The notes under the pieces: model-generated
The model's database searches: none
The model's input: only the letters and a program-made list of their open reading frames with translations
What the model was told of the DNA's origin: nothing
Program-made: the position numbers and the translations under genes
Origin: Actinomycetes bacterium
Lineage (GTDB): Bacteria; Actinomycetota; Actinomycetes; Propionibacteriales; Propionibacteriaceae
Length of the DNA: 64,000 bases
Assembly (NCBI GenBank): GCA_023460935.1
Contig: JAEWOI010000020.1
Span: 99,656-163,655, forward strand
Direction: 5' to 3'
Shown: positions 31,761-41,919 of the stretch, piece after piece
Position numbering within the stretch: position 1 is the first letter of the stretch
Layout of the letters: every line of letters starts with the position of its first letter

Positions 31761-34274
31761 ATGCGACTCCTCGACCTGATCCCGGCCGACCCGGCCGACC
31801 CCGACGCGCTCTACGACGCCTTCTCGGCCTGGGCTGCGGCAGACGGCCTCGAGCTCTACCCTCACCAGGAGGACGCGGTGATCGCGATCCTCACCGGCGA
31901 GAACGCGATCGTCACCACCCCCACCGGGTCGGGCAAGACCCTGATCGCGGTGGCAGCCCACTTCGCCACCCTGGCATCGGGCGGCCGCAGCTACTACACG
32001 GCGCCCATCAAGGCCCTGGTCAGTGAGAAGTTCTTCGCGCTGTGCGCGACCTTCGGGGCGCACAACGTCGGCATGGTGACCGGCGACGCAGCGGTGAACC
32101 CGGATGCGCCGATCATCTGCTGCACCGCGGAGATCCTGGCCAACCTGGCGCTGCGGGAAGGTCCGGCGGCGAAGGTCGACCAGGTGGTGATGGACGAGTT
32201 CCACTTCCTGGCCGACCGGGATCGCGGCTGGGCCTGGCAGGTGCCACTTGTGGAACTGCCGCAGGCCCAGTTCGTGATCATGTCCGCCACCCTCGGCGAC
32301 GTCACCGGGCTGGCGGCCGGGCTCCAGCGCCGCACCGGACGGACGTCAGCCGTGATCGCAGGCGCCGTCCGTCCGGTGCCGCTGGTGCACTACTGGGCAC
32401 TCACCCCGATCCACGAGACGATCCAGGGGCTGATCGACACCAGGCAGGCGCCCGTCTACGTTGTGCACTCCACCCAGTCCAGCGCCGTCGACCGGGCGCA
32501 GGCGCTGCTCAGCTCCGGCATCGTCGACCGCAGCCACCGGGCCGAACTGGTCGCGGCGCTGCGCGGTTTCCGGTTCGCCGGTGGCTTCGGACGCACCCTC
32601 GCCACCCTCCTGCACGCCGGGATCGCCGTGCACCACGCCGGCATGCTGCCGCGCTACCGGAGGCTGGTCGAGACCCTTGCCCAACGCGGCCTGCTCACCG
32701 TGATCTGCGGCACCGACACCCTCGGCGTAGGCATCAACGTCCCGATCCGGACGGTGCTGTTCGCCTCGCTCACCAAGTTCGACGGCCGCCGCTCCCGGCT
32801 GCTGCGCAGCCGCGAGTTCCATCAGATCGCCGGCCGCGCCGGGCGTCCGGGGTTCGACACCGTCGGCTACGTCGTCGCGCAGGCGCCGGAACACGAGGTG
32901 GAGAACGCCCGCATCCTGGCCAAATTCGCGGACGACGCGAAGAAGCTGCGCTCGGTACGCAGGAAGAAGCCGCCGGAGGGCTTCGTCAACTACACCGAGG
33001 CATCCTTCACCAAGCTGATCGAGTCCGCGCCGGAGGCGCTGCAGGCCAGGCTGCGGGTCAGCCACGCGATGCTGCTGAACCTGCTGCAGCGGGACGAGGA
33101 CACCGGCGCAGCGTTCCTGCGGCTGGTCGACTCGGTCGAGCCCGACCCGACCACCAGGCGGCGACTGATCCGGCGTGCGGCAGCGACCGGCCGGTCCCTG
33201 CTGCGCGCCGGAGTGGTGACGCGGCTGCCGGAGCCCGCGCCCGGTGGGCGGCGGTACGCCCTGGCCGTGGACCTGCAGTACAACTTCGCGCTGAACCAGC
33301 CGCTGAGCGCTTTCGCCCTTGCGGCCATCGGACGCCTCGATCCGGGGGCGCCGGGCTACGCGCTCGACCTGGTCAGCGTGATCGAGGCGACGCTGGAGGA
33401 CCCGAAGGTGATCCTGCTCGCGCAGCAGTTCAAGGCCCGCGGCGAGACGGTCGCGGAGCTGAAGGCCGACGGCTACGACTACGAGGCCCGCCAGGAGCTG
33501 CTGGAGGAGGTCACCTGGCCCCGGCCGCTCGCGGACCTGCTGGAGGACGTCTTCACCGGGGAGCTGGCCGCCCACCCGTGGCTCGCCGAGACCCCGGTGA
33601 GCCCGAAGTCCATCGTCCGTGACCAGTTCGAGCGCGCGATGACCTTCGCCGAGTACGTCGCCTTCTACAAGCTGCAGCGCAGCGAGGGGCTCCTGCTGCG
33701 TTACCTCTCCGACGCCTACCGCGCGCTGCGGCAGACCGTGCCGGACAGCGCCCGCACCGAGGAGCTGGAAGACCTGGTGGAGTGGCTGGGCGAGGTGACC
33801 AGGCTCACCGACAGCTCCTTGCTGGACGAGTGGACGGCGCTCACCGAACTGGCCGGTGGCCGTGCCGACCTCGGGGAGGCGCCGCCACCCAACCACACCG
33901 TCACCGGCAACGCGCGGGCCTTCCGGGTGCTGGTGCGCAACGCCATGTTCCGCAGGGTAGAGCTCGCAGCGGCGGACGACGTCGAGGCGCTGGCGGCGCT
34001 CGAGCCGGGCGGGGCGATGTCGCGCACCCGCTGGGATGAAGCGCTGGGGGAGTACTGGGCCGAGCACGCCGAGCTGCCCACCGATGCAGACGCGCGCGGC
34101 CCGGGGCTGCTCGCCGTCAGCGAGCAGGGCAGGGTGTGGGAGGTGCGCCAGATCATCGACGACCCGGAGGGCAACCACGACTGGGCGATCACCGCCCGCG
34201 TCGACCTCGACGAGTGCGACGAGGCCGGCGAGCTCGTCGTGCGCACCCTCGACTTCGCGCGGCTCGACTCCTGA
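31761..34274 (+). CDS. Ski2-like DEAD/DEAH-box helicase with DUF3516 C-terminus
   Basis: An 837-residue superfamily 2 RNA/DNA helicase. Walker A TTPTGSGKT is at about 53-60, the Walker B box is DEFH at 145-148, motif III reads MSATLGD, and motif VI HQIAGRAGRPGFDTVG. The C-terminal ~400 residues match DUF3516, a domain found only in this actinobacterial helicase group. Its role is unknown; relatives are assumed to act in RNA turnover. ATG 31761 is taken as start since it matches the usual N-terminus; a GTG nine bases upstream is possible. Confidence 0.9.
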   Translation: MRLLDLIPADPADPDALYDAFSAWAAADGLELYPHQEDAVIAILTGENAIVTTPTGSGKTLIAVAAHFATLASGGRSYYTAPIKALVSEKFFALCATFGAHNVGMVTGDAAVNPDAPIICCTAEILANLALREGPAAKVDQVVMDEFHFLADRDRGWAWQVPLVELPQAQFVIMSATLGDVTGLAAGLQRRTGRTSAVIAGAVRPVPLVHYWALTPIHETIQGLIDTRQAPVYVVHSTQSSAVDRAQALLSSGIVDRSHRAELVAALRGFRFAGGFGRTLATLLHAGIAVHHAGMLPRYRRLVETLAQRGLLTVICGTDTLGVGINVPIRTVLFASLTKFDGRRSRLLRSREFHQIAGRAGRPGFDTVGYVVAQAPEHEVENARILAKFADDAKKLRSVRRKKPPEGFVNYTEASFTKLIESAPEALQARLRVSHAMLLNLLQRDEDTGAAFLRLVDSVEPDPTTRRRLIRRAAATGRSLLRAGVVTRLPEPAPGGRRYALAVDLQYNFALNQPLSAFALAAIGRLDPGAPGYALDLVSVIEATLEDPKVILLAQQFKARGETVAELKADGYDYEARQELLEEVTWPRPLADLLEDVFTGELAAHPWLAETPVSPKSIVRDQFERAMTFAEYVAFYKLQRSEGLLLRYLSDAYRALRQTVPDSARTEELEDLVEWLGEVTRLTDSSLLDEWTALTELAGGRADLGEAPPPNHTVTGNARAFRVLVRNAMFRRVELAAADDVEALAALEPGGAMSRTRWDEALGEYWAEHAELPTDADARGPGLLAVSEQGRVWEVRQIIDDPEGNHDWAITARVDLDECDEAGELVVRTLDFARLDS

Positions 34275-34355
34275 GGGGGTGTTGGAGGCGGCCGGTGCGC
34301 GGGTAGGTTCGCGACCAGGGCCGCGACCCATGCCCGGCCGAACCGGAGGAGAGCC

Positions 34356-36842
34356 ATGACCGTCCAATCGGCACCCGCGCCCAGCTGGTCGCGCCCTGCT
34401 GACGCCCCGCGCGTCATTCCCGACAGCACGGCCGAACTGATCGATGGCTGGTGGCGGGCGGCCAACTACCTTTCAGTGGGCCAGATCTACCTGCTCGACA
34501 ACCCGCTGCTGCGCCGCCCGCTGCAGCGCGACGACGTGAAGCGGCGACTGCTCGGCCACTGGGGCACCACGCCCGGCCTGAACTTCCTCTACGCGCACTT
34601 CAACCGGGCGATCATCGAGCGCGGGCTGGACGCGATCTACGTCGCCGGGCCGGGGCACGGCGGGCCCGGCCTGGTGGCCAACGCCTATCTCGAGGGCACC
34701 TACACCGAGGTGTACCCCGGCATCACCGGCGACGAGGACGGCCTGCGGCGGCTGTTCAAGCAGTTCTCCTTCCCCGGCGGCATCCCGTCCCACGTGTCGC
34801 CCGAATGCCCCGGGTCGATCAACGAGGGCGGCGAGCTGGGCTACTCCCTCGCCCACGCCTACGGCTCGGTGTTCGACCGGCCCGGCCAGCTCACCTTCGC
34901 CGTGATCGGCGACGGGGAGGCCGAGACCGGCCCGCTGGCCGCCAGCTGGCACGGCAACAAGTTCCTCAACCCGGCGAGCGACGGCGTGGTGCTGCCCGTC
35001 CTGCACCTCAACGGCTACAAGATCGCCAACCCCACCGTGCTGGCGCGGATCCCCGAGGCCGAGCTGGCCGACCTGATGCGCGGGTACGGCCACGAGCCGC
35101 TGTTCTTCTCCGCCGGGCCCGACGACGACCACCTGGAAGCCCACAAGCGGTTCGCCGGCGTGCTGGACGACGCGCTGGACCGGATCGCAGCGATCAAGGC
35201 CGAGGCCGCCGGACGCGACGCAGCCGACGTGGAGCGGCCGCGCTGGCCGATGATCGTGTTCCGCACGCCAAAGGGCTGGACCGGCCCCCGCGAGGTCGAC
35301 GGCAAGCCGACCGAGGACCACTGGCGCAGCCACCAGGTGCCCCTGGCCAGCGCCCGCGACTCCGAGGAGCACCTGCAGGTGCTGGCCGACTGGCTCGCCG
35401 GCTACCGGCCGCAGGAACTCTTCGACGAGGCCGGCGGGCTGCGGGGAGAGTACTCGGCCCTTCGGCCGGACGGGCCGAAGCGGATGTCGGCCAACCCGGT
35501 GGCCAACGGCGGGCTGCTGCTGAAGGACCTGGTCATGCCTGACTTCCGCGACTACGCGGTTGATCCCGACGCGGACGGCCACGGCGGGCCGATGGTCGAG
35601 TCCACGCGGCGGCTGGGTGAGTTCCTGGCCGAGGTGGCGCGGCGCAACCCGGGCAACTTCCGGGTGTTCGGACCGGACGAGACCGCGTCCAACCGGCTGC
35701 AGGCCATCTACGACGTCACGCCCAAGCAGTGGCTGGGCGAGCTGATCGCAGCAGACGAGGCCGATCCGCTGCGGCGGCGGGGCCAGGTGGTCGAGGTGCT
35801 CAGCGAACACCAGTGCCAGGGCTGGCTGGAGGGCTACCTGCTGACCGGCCGGCACGGGCTGATGAACTCCTACGAGGCGTTCATCCACATCGTCGACTCG
35901 ATGTTCAACCAGCACGCCAAGTGGCTGGAGTCGACCAACGAGATCGGCTGGCGGCGTCCGGTCGCGTCGCTGAACTACCTGCTCAGCTCCCACGTCTGGC
36001 GCCAGGACCACAACGGCTTCAGCCACCAGGACCCCGGCTTCCTCGACGTGGTGATGAACAAGTCGCCGGAGGTGATCCGGGTCTACCTGCCGCCGGACGT
36101 GAACACCTTGTTGTCCACCTTCGACCACTGCCTGCGCAGCAAGCAGTACGTCAACGTCGTGGTGGCCGGCAAGCAGCCCGAGCCGGTGTTCCTCTCGATG
36201 ACGGAGGCGATCGCGCACTGCACCCGGGGGCTCGGCATCTGGGAGTGGGCGGGCAGCGAGCAGCCGGGCACCGAACCCGACGTGGTGCTCGCCTGCGCAG
36301 GCGATGTGCCGACGCTGGAGACCCTCGCCGCAGCCGACCTGCTGCGCCAGCACGTGCCGGAGCTGAAGGTGCGCGTGGTGAACGTCGTGGACCTGATGCG
36401 GCTGCAGGACGCTGCCGAGCACCCGCACGGGTTGAGCCACCGGGACTTCGACACGATCTTCACCACCGACAAGCCGGTGATCTTCGCCTTCCACGGCTAC
36501 CCCTGGCTGATCCACCGGCTGGCCTACCGGCGCACGAACCATCCCAACCTGCACGTGCGTGGCTTCAAGGAGAAGGGATCGACCACCACCCCCTTCGACA
36601 TGTGCATGCGCAACGACATCGACCGCTTCCACCTGGTGATCGACGTGATCGACCGGGTGGGCTGGCTCCGCGCCCGCTACGCCACCCTGCGCCAGGAGAT
36701 GGTGGACCGGCGGATCGGGGCGGCGGCCTACGCCAGGGAGTGGGGGATCGACCCGCCCGAGATCGCCGACTGGGTCTGGCCCGACGCCGGCGACGCCGTG
36801 GGTGAGACCGCTGCCCAGGCCACCGGCGGCGACAACGAGTAG
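34356..36842 (+). CDS. xfp: Xylulose-5-phosphate/fructose-6-phosphate phosphoketolase
   Basis: This thiamine-diphosphate enzyme splits xylulose-5-P or fructose-6-P into acetyl-phosphate and an aldose phosphate, the key step of the bifid shunt. The 828-residue length is slightly above the usual ~800. Hallmarks are GPGHGGPGLVANAYLEGTYTEVYP (in part), SHVSPECPGSINEGGELGYS, the TPP-binding GDGEAETGPLAASWHGNKFL (in part), and SSHVWRQDHNGFSHQDPGFL near residue 550. GGAGGAG precedes ATG 34356. Acetate kinase is not in the window. Confidence 0.96.
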   Translation: MTVQSAPAPSWSRPADAPRVIPDSTAELIDGWWRAANYLSVGQIYLLDNPLLRRPLQRDDVKRRLLGHWGTTPGLNFLYAHFNRAIIERGLDAIYVAGPGHGGPGLVANAYLEGTYTEVYPGITGDEDGLRRLFKQFSFPGGIPSHVSPECPGSINEGGELGYSLAHAYGSVFDRPGQLTFAVIGDGEAETGPLAASWHGNKFLNPASDGVVLPVLHLNGYKIANPTVLARIPEAELADLMRGYGHEPLFFSAGPDDDHLEAHKRFAGVLDDALDRIAAIKAEAAGRDAADVERPRWPMIVFRTPKGWTGPREVDGKPTEDHWRSHQVPLASARDSEEHLQVLADWLAGYRPQELFDEAGGLRGEYSALRPDGPKRMSANPVANGGLLLKDLVMPDFRDYAVDPDADGHGGPMVESTRRLGEFLAEVARRNPGNFRVFGPDETASNRLQAIYDVTPKQWLGELIAADEADPLRRRGQVVEVLSEHQCQGWLEGYLLTGRHGLMNSYEAFIHIVDSMFNQHAKWLESTNEIGWRRPVASLNYLLSSHVWRQDHNGFSHQDPGFLDVVMNKSPEVIRVYLPPDVNTLLSTFDHCLRSKQYVNVVVAGKQPEPVFLSMTEAIAHCTRGLGIWEWAGSEQPGTEPDVVLACAGDVPTLETLAAADLLRQHVPELKVRVVNVVDLMRLQDAAEHPHGLSHRDFDTIFTTDKPVIFAFHGYPWLIHRLAYRRTNHPNLHVRGFKEKGSTTTPFDMCMRNDIDRFHLVIDVIDRVGWLRARYATLRQEMVDRRIGAAAYAREWGIDPPEIADWVWPDAGDAVGETAAQATGGDNE

Positions 36843-36911
36843 CCGCCGGCCGGGTCAGCGCGGCCGGTTCCCGGCTGGACGGACGTTGCGCTGTGGCATT
36901 CCGCCGCTCGC

Positions 36912-38603
36912 TCAGCCGCAAACCGCTCCGCCGGCGGCCGAGCCGACCAGCTTGACGTACTTGCCGAGCACGCCGCTGGTGTAGCGGGGCGGCAGCGGGC
37001 GCCAGCCCTCTGCCCGCACGGCCAGTTCCGGGGCGGGCACGAGCAGGTCGAGGGTGCCGTTGGCCACGTCGAGCCGGATCCGGTCGCCGTCGGCGACGAA
37101 AGCGATCGGGCCGCCGTCCACGGCCTCCGGGGCGACATGGCCAACGCACAAGCCGGTGGTGCCGCCGGAGAATCGGCCGTCGGTGACCAGCAGCACGTCC
37201 TTGCCGAGGCCGGCGCCCTTGATCGCCCCGGTGATCGCCAGCATCTCGCGCATTCCGGGCCCGCCCTTCGGGCCCTCGTACCGGATCACGACCACGTCGC
37301 CGGGACGGATGGCGCCCGCCTCGAGGGCGTCCATCGCTGCGCGCTCCCCGTCGAACACCCGGGCGGTGCCCTCGAACACCTCCTCATCGAACCCTGCCGA
37401 CTTCACCACCGCGCCCTCCGGCGCGAGCGACCCGGCCAGGATCGTGATCCCGCCGCTGCGGTGGATCGGCTCGTCGAAGTGGTGCACCACCGTGCCGTCC
37501 AGGGTGGCGGGGGCCAGCTCCTCCAGGTTCTCCGCCATCGTCCGGCCGGTGACGGTGAGGCAGTCGCCGTTGAGCAGGCCGGCGTCGAGCAGTGCCTTCA
37601 GCACCACGGGGATGCCCCCGACGCGGTCGATGTCGGTCATCACGTACCGCCCGAACGGCTTCATGTCGGCCAGGTGGGGCACCCGCGCGCCGATCCGCCG
37701 GAAATCGTCCAGCGACAGCTCCACGCCGGCCTCCCTGGCGATCGCCAGCAGGTGCAGCACGCCGTTGGTCGACCCGCCCAGCGCCATGACCAGGGTGATC
37801 GCGTTCTCGAATGCCGGCCTGGTCATGACCTGCCGGGCAGTGATCCCGTGGTGGAGCAGGTTCACCACAGCCTGGCCCGAGCGGTGGGCGAACACGTCCC
37901 GGCGGCGGTCGACGGCCGGGGGAGCGGCGGAGCCGGGCAACGACATCCCGAGGGCCTCCGCGACCGAGGCCATCGTGTTGGCGGTGTACATGCCGCCGCA
38001 CGCGCCCTCGCCGGGGCAGATCGCGCGTTCGATCCGGTCCACCTCCTCGCGGCTGATCTTGCCCGCGATGCACGCGCCGACGGCCTCGAACGCGTCGATG
38101 ATCGTGACCTCCCGCCCGTCCACCTGCCCGGGCATGGTGGAACCGGCGTAGAGGAACACCGAGGCGAGGTCCAGCCTGGCCGCAGCCATCAGCATGCCGG
38201 GCAGCGACTTGTCGCAGCCCGCCAGCAGGACCGAACCGTCGAGCCGTTCGGCCATCATCACGGTCTCCACGGAGTCGGCGATCACCTCCCGCGACACCAG
38301 CGAGAAGTGCATGCCCTCATGGCCCATCGAGATGCCGTCCGACACCGAGATCGTGCCGAACTCCAGCGGGTAGCCGCCGGCGGCGTGGACGCCCTGTTTC
38401 ACCGCCTTGGCCAGGCGGTCCAGCGAGAGGTTGCACGGCGTGATCTCGTTCCACGACGATGCCACGCCGACCTGCGGTTTGCCGAAGTCCTCATCACCCA
38501 TGCCAACCGCCCGCAGCATGCCGCGCGCTGCGGCCTTCTCCAGGCCGTCCGTGACGTCGCGGGAACGGGGCTTCAGGTCGGGCACGCTCTGGTCGGTCGC
38601 CAT
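36912..38603 (-). CDS. ilvD: Dihydroxy-acid dehydratase
   Basis: IlvD dehydrates 2,3-dihydroxy acids in branched-chain amino acid synthesis, in the cytoplasm, with an Fe-S cluster. The 563-residue product shows the three cluster cysteines: C57 in NEITPCNLSLD, C130 in LAGCDKSLPGML and C202 in GEGACGGMYTANTM. Substrate and Mg sites GGSTNGVLHLLAIA and SDGISMGHEGMH are intact. It stands alone, without other ilv genes, between xfp and the sugar ABC permeases. Confidence 0.96.
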   Translation of the reverse strand: MATDQSVPDLKPRSRDVTDGLEKAAARGMLRAVGMGDEDFGKPQVGVASSWNEITPCNLSLDRLAKAVKQGVHAAGGYPLEFGTISVSDGISMGHEGMHFSLVSREVIADSVETVMMAERLDGSVLLAGCDKSLPGMLMAAARLDLASVFLYAGSTMPGQVDGREVTIIDAFEAVGACIAGKISREEVDRIERAICPGEGACGGMYTANTMASVAEALGMSLPGSAAPPAVDRRRDVFAHRSGQAVVNLLHHGITARQVMTRPAFENAITLVMALGGSTNGVLHLLAIAREAGVELSLDDFRRIGARVPHLADMKPFGRYVMTDIDRVGGIPVVLKALLDAGLLNGDCLTVTGRTMAENLEELAPATLDGTVVHHFDEPIHRSGGITILAGSLAPEGAVVKSAGFDEEVFEGTARVFDGERAAMDALEAGAIRPGDVVVIRYEGPKGGPGMREMLAITGAIKGAGLGKDVLLVTDGRFSGGTTGLCVGHVAPEAVDGGPIAFVADGDRIRLDVANGTLDLLVPAPELAVRAEGWRPLPPRYTSGVLGKYVKLVGSAAGGAVCG

Positions 38604-38639
38604 CCCCGGAGCCTAAGCCGCCCCGCCCTGACCCGGAAA

Positions 38640-38730
38640 GGGGACGGTTCCTGTTCCGGTTCACCCCGCGAGCCGTCCCCGGCTCGGCAGGAACCGTCCC
38701 CGGCGTGCCAGGAACCGTCCCCGGCGTGCC
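38640..38730. repeat. GGGGACGGTTCCT inverted and tandem repeats
   Basis: AGGAACCGTCCCCGGCGTGC plus one base occurs twice in exact tandem (38689-38709 and 38710-38730), with a partial third copy before it (AGCCGTCCCCGGCTCGGC). The inverse, GGGGACGGTTCCT, lies at 38640-38652, so the region folds into a stem. It lies between ilvD and the end of the ABC operon and may be a terminator or an interspersed repeat. Confidence 0.7.
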
Positions 38731-38733
38731 GGG

Positions 38734-39564
38734 CTACTTGACCGCGCCCTCGGTCATGCCGGCGATGAAGTAGCGCTGGGCGAACAGGTAGACGACCACC
38801 ACCGGCAGCGCGACGAGCACGGCGGCGGCGCCCATCAGCGCGTAGTTGGTCACGTGCTGGCCCTGGAAGAACGCCAGGCCGAGCGGGGCGGTGCGCAGCG
38901 TGCCCGTCGGCGACATCACCAGCGGGATCAGGAACTCGTTCCACGTCCACATGAAGATCAGCACCACCAGGGTGAGGATGGCCGGCAGCGCGATCGGTGC
39001 CTGCACCCGCCACAGCACCTGGCGGGGGGCGGCGCCGTCGATGATCGCAGCCTCGGTGATCGCCCGGTCCGACGTCCGGAAGTAGGTGCGCATCCAGTAG
39101 GTGCCGAACGCGATCGACTGCGCCACCTGCGGTCCGGCCACCGCCACCAGCGTGTTCACCAGGCCGAGCTGGCGCAGGTCGAAGAACAGGGGCACGACGA
39201 TCGCCTCGGTCGGCACCATGATGCCGAACAGGAACAGGTAGAACAGCCAGGTGCTGCCGCGGAAGCTCATCGTGCCGAACGCGTAGCCGGCCAGCACCGA
39301 CAGCGTCACCGAAATCACCACAACGGTCACCGAGACCAGCACCGAGTTCACCATGTAGCTGGAGAAGCGGCCCTCCTCCCACGCCTGCGCGAAGTTCTCC
39401 AGGTGCAGGCCACCGGCAGCCGCGGCCTCGGGGCTGGCCGGCCCGAAGGCCTGGACGAGGATGGTGCCGATCGGCCACAGGGCCACCAGCGCGAACAGGG
39501 CCAGGACCACGTAGTTGGCCACGATCTCCGCACGGGACGTGCGCTGCCGCCGGCGCGCCATCAC
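38734..39564 (-). CDS. Sugar ABC transporter permease (MalG-like), second importer
   Basis: A 276-residue inner-membrane channel subunit with about six transmembrane segments, beginning with IVANYVVLALFALVALWPIG. The EAA motif reads ITEAAIIDGAAPRQVLWRVQ around residue 175. It overlaps the preceding permease by four bases and ends the operon. Its last residues LFAQRYFIAGMTEGAVK are typical of CUT1 family permeases. Confidence 0.92.
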   Translation of the reverse strand: MMARRRQRTSRAEIVANYVVLALFALVALWPIGTILVQAFGPASPEAAAAGGLHLENFAQAWEEGRFSSYMVNSVLVSVTVVVISVTLSVLAGYAFGTMSFRGSTWLFYLFLFGIMVPTEAIVVPLFFDLRQLGLVNTLVAVAGPQVAQSIAFGTYWMRTYFRTSDRAITEAAIIDGAAPRQVLWRVQAPIALPAILTLVVLIFMWTWNEFLIPLVMSPTGTLRTAPLGLAFFQGQHVTNYALMGAAAVLVALPVVVVYLFAQRYFIAGMTEGAVK

Positions 39565-40508
39565 TCCACCGCCTTGTCAGCCAGCCGGTTCAGCACCAGG
39601 TTGATCAGGAAGATCAGCACTGCGAGGGTCACCCCGATCGTGGTCGCCATGCCGACCTGGCCCAGGCCGAACGCCTGGTTGTACACCTGGTAGGCAGGGA
39701 CGCTGGTGGAGGTGCCCGGGCCGCCGCGGGTGGTCATGTAGATGATGTCGAAGTTCTTCAGCGCGGCCACGATGGTCAGGGTGGCCGCCACCACGATCTC
39801 CCCCCGGACGGCCGGAAGCGTGATCGAGAAGAACTCGGCGATCGGGCCCGCCCCGTCGAGCCGGGCGGCCTCGTACAGCTCCAGCGGCACCCGTCCCATG
39901 CCGGCCAGCAGCAGGACGGTGACCAGGCCGGTCTCCACCCAGGTGCCGATCAGGCCCACCGCGGGCAGGGCGAAGGTGTAGTCGCCCAGCCAGGCCCGGC
40001 CCAGCTCGCCCAGGCCGAGCACGTCGAGCAGGCCGTTGAGGGAGCCGTCGGTGGAGTAGATCCGGGTCCAGGCAACGGCCACCACCACCATCGCGATCAC
40101 CTGCGGCAGGAAGATCACGGTGCGGAAGAAGCCCAGCCCGCGTACCTGTGCGCGATTGAGGATCGCGGCCACCACCAGCCCGAGGCAGATCGGGATGACG
40201 GCGTAGAACACGATCAGCACGGCGGAGTGGCCGAAGGAGCCGATCAGGTCGGGGTCGGCCGCCATCTGGACGTAGTTGTCGAAGCCGACGAACACCGCGG
40301 GGGAGACGGTGTCCCATGCGTAGAGGGAGAACTGCGCCGCCCGCGCCAGCGGGAACAGCAGGAACGCGGCGTAGACCACGAGCGCGGGCGCCAGGTACAG
40401 GTAGGGCGTCGCTGCGGAGCGCCCCTCCCGGCTGGCCCGGCGATGCCGGGCCAGCCGGGAGGCTGCCTTGTTCGCGCGGGCCTGGTCAGCCCTTGACGAA
40501 GTCGCCAT
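39561..40508 (-). CDS. Sugar ABC transporter permease (MalF-like), second importer
   Basis: A 315-residue CUT1 permease, with a basic N-terminal stretch followed by TPYLYLAPALVVYAAFLLFP and five more membrane segments. The EAA loop reads YEAARLDGAGPIAEFFSIT around residue 218. It overlaps the binding-protein gene by 23 bases upstream and the other permease by four bases downstream, so the three are tightly coupled. No ATPase subunit is encoded nearby. Confidence 0.92.
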   Translation of the reverse strand: MATSSRADQARANKAASRLARHRRASREGRSAATPYLYLAPALVVYAAFLLFPLARAAQFSLYAWDTVSPAVFVGFDNYVQMAADPDLIGSFGHSAVLIVFYAVIPICLGLVVAAILNRAQVRGLGFFRTVIFLPQVIAMVVVAVAWTRIYSTDGSLNGLLDVLGLGELGRAWLGDYTFALPAVGLIGTWVETGLVTVLLLAGMGRVPLELYEAARLDGAGPIAEFFSITLPAVRGEIVVAATLTIVAALKNFDIIYMTTRGGPGTSTSVPAYQVYNQAFGLGQVGMATTIGVTLAVLIFLINLVLNRLADKAVE

Positions 40509-41871
40509 AGTCCTTCTGCAGGGCCTCGCCGAACTCCGCCGGAGTCTTCTTGGCCGCGATCAGATCCTGCAGGGCTGCCCCCACCGTGTCGGAGAAGGTA
40601 GGCGTGGCGTAGTCGAGGTAGGGCAGCAGGTGGCCGGTGGTGGTGACCAGCTCGTACGCCGCGTACACGTCCTTGCCGACGCCGGAGGCGGGCGCGAGCT
40701 GGGAGGCGTTGAGCACCGGCAGGTTGCCCTTCTCCGCGATCACCTTCATCGCGTCATCTGTGGTGATGAAGTTGATGTAGGCCGCTGCTGCGTCGGGGTT
40801 CTTTGACGCAGCGGTCACAGCGAACGGCAGCGACGTGCCGCCGGTCGTCGCCGGGCCGGAGGATGCCTCGGCCGGTGGCGGGGCGAAGAAGCCCACGTCC
40901 TCACCGAGGGCCTCATCAAGGGTCGGGGTGTTCCACGAGCCGCCGAGGAAGTAGACCCCGGTGCCCTTGCCGAACTTGGCCACCACGTCGTCGTAGGCTG
41001 CGCCGTTGACGTCGGAGTTGAAGTAGCCGGCCTTCACCCAGTCCTGCAGCTGCGTGGCAGCCGCGACGTTGGTCTCGCTGGTCCAGTCGGCCCCGGCGTT
41101 GCCGAGGGCGAGGTTCGTGATCTGGTCGGCCGGGGTGTGCGCGCCCTGGATCGGGCCGAACACGTGGATGGCCGGCCACTTCTCGAGGTTGCCCAGCACC
41201 AGCGGGGTCTCACCGCCCGCGGCGATCTTCGGCAGCTGCTCCTCCAGCTCCGCCCAGGTCTTCGGCACCTCGAGGCCGAGCTTGGTCAGCTTCGCCTTGT
41301 TGTAGTAGAAGCCGACCACCTCGCCGACCTGCGGCAGGCCGAACAGGCTGCCCGAGCCGAAGGTGGTGGCGTCGGTGGAGTAGGACGAAAGGCTCAGCAC
41401 CGAGGCGGGGTAGCGGTCCTTCCAGCCGTAGGCGTCCGCCCACGGGTCCAGGGCGCGCAGCTGGCCGGCCTTGACGAAGGCGCCCATCTGGCTGCGGGAG
41501 TTGTTGGCCTGGATCACGTCGGGTGCGTCCGGGCCGGTGAGCACCAGCCGTCCGGTCTTCTGCAGGTCGTCGAAGGACTGGGCGTGCCGGTTGAGCTTGA
41601 TGTTGGGGTACTTGGCCTGGAACTGCCGGTTGAGTTCCTCGATCTCGTCGTTCTGGCCGCCGCGCACCTCCTGGTCCCAGATGGTCAGCGTGATGTCGCC
41701 CAGCGTCGCCGGGTCGGTGTTCACCGATCCCTGCGGGCTCGCCGGGGCGGACGGCACACTGGTGCCGGCCCCGGGGGCACAGCCGACCGTCAGCGCCAGC
41801 GTCGCAGCGCAGACCCCGCCGACCAGGACGCGTCCCCAGCGGGGCCGGGCAAGCCTGGTGTTCCTGCTCAC
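40486..41871 (-). CDS. Sugar ABC transporter substrate-binding lipoprotein, second importer
   Basis: A 461-residue CUT1 receptor. The signal peptide ends at lipobox LTVGCA, so C31 is lipidated. Conserved solute-binding pattern: IEELNRQFQAKYPNIKLNRH, DVIQANNSRSQMGAFVKAG, and GFYYNKAKLTKLGLEVPKTW. The ligand is unknown, but the divergent regulon (GH4 glycosidase, two PfkB kinases, DeoC-type aldolase) implies an oligosaccharide or glycoside. A 48-bp gap separates it from the upstream PfkB kinase gene, with which it is probably transcribed. Confidence 0.9.
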   Translation of the reverse strand: MSRNTRLARPRWGRVLVGGVCAATLALTVGCAPGAGTSVPSAPASPQGSVNTDPATLGDITLTIWDQEVRGGQNDEIEELNRQFQAKYPNIKLNRHAQSFDDLQKTGRLVLTGPDAPDVIQANNSRSQMGAFVKAGQLRALDPWADAYGWKDRYPASVLSLSSYSTDATTFGSGSLFGLPQVGEVVGFYYNKAKLTKLGLEVPKTWAELEEQLPKIAAGGETPLVLGNLEKWPAIHVFGPIQGAHTPADQITNLALGNAGADWTSETNVAAATQLQDWVKAGYFNSDVNGAAYDDVVAKFGKGTGVYFLGGSWNTPTLDEALGEDVGFFAPPPAEASSGPATTGGTSLPFAVTAASKNPDAAAAYINFITTDDAMKVIAEKGNLPVLNASQLAPASGVGKDVYAAYELVTTTGHLLPYLDYATPTFSDTVGAALQDLIAAKKTPAEFGEALQKDYGDFVKG

Positions 41872-41919
41872 GTTCTCTCCTCTCGTCCTGCCTCGCGGTC
41901 GCGGGGCAAGTGGTAACTC

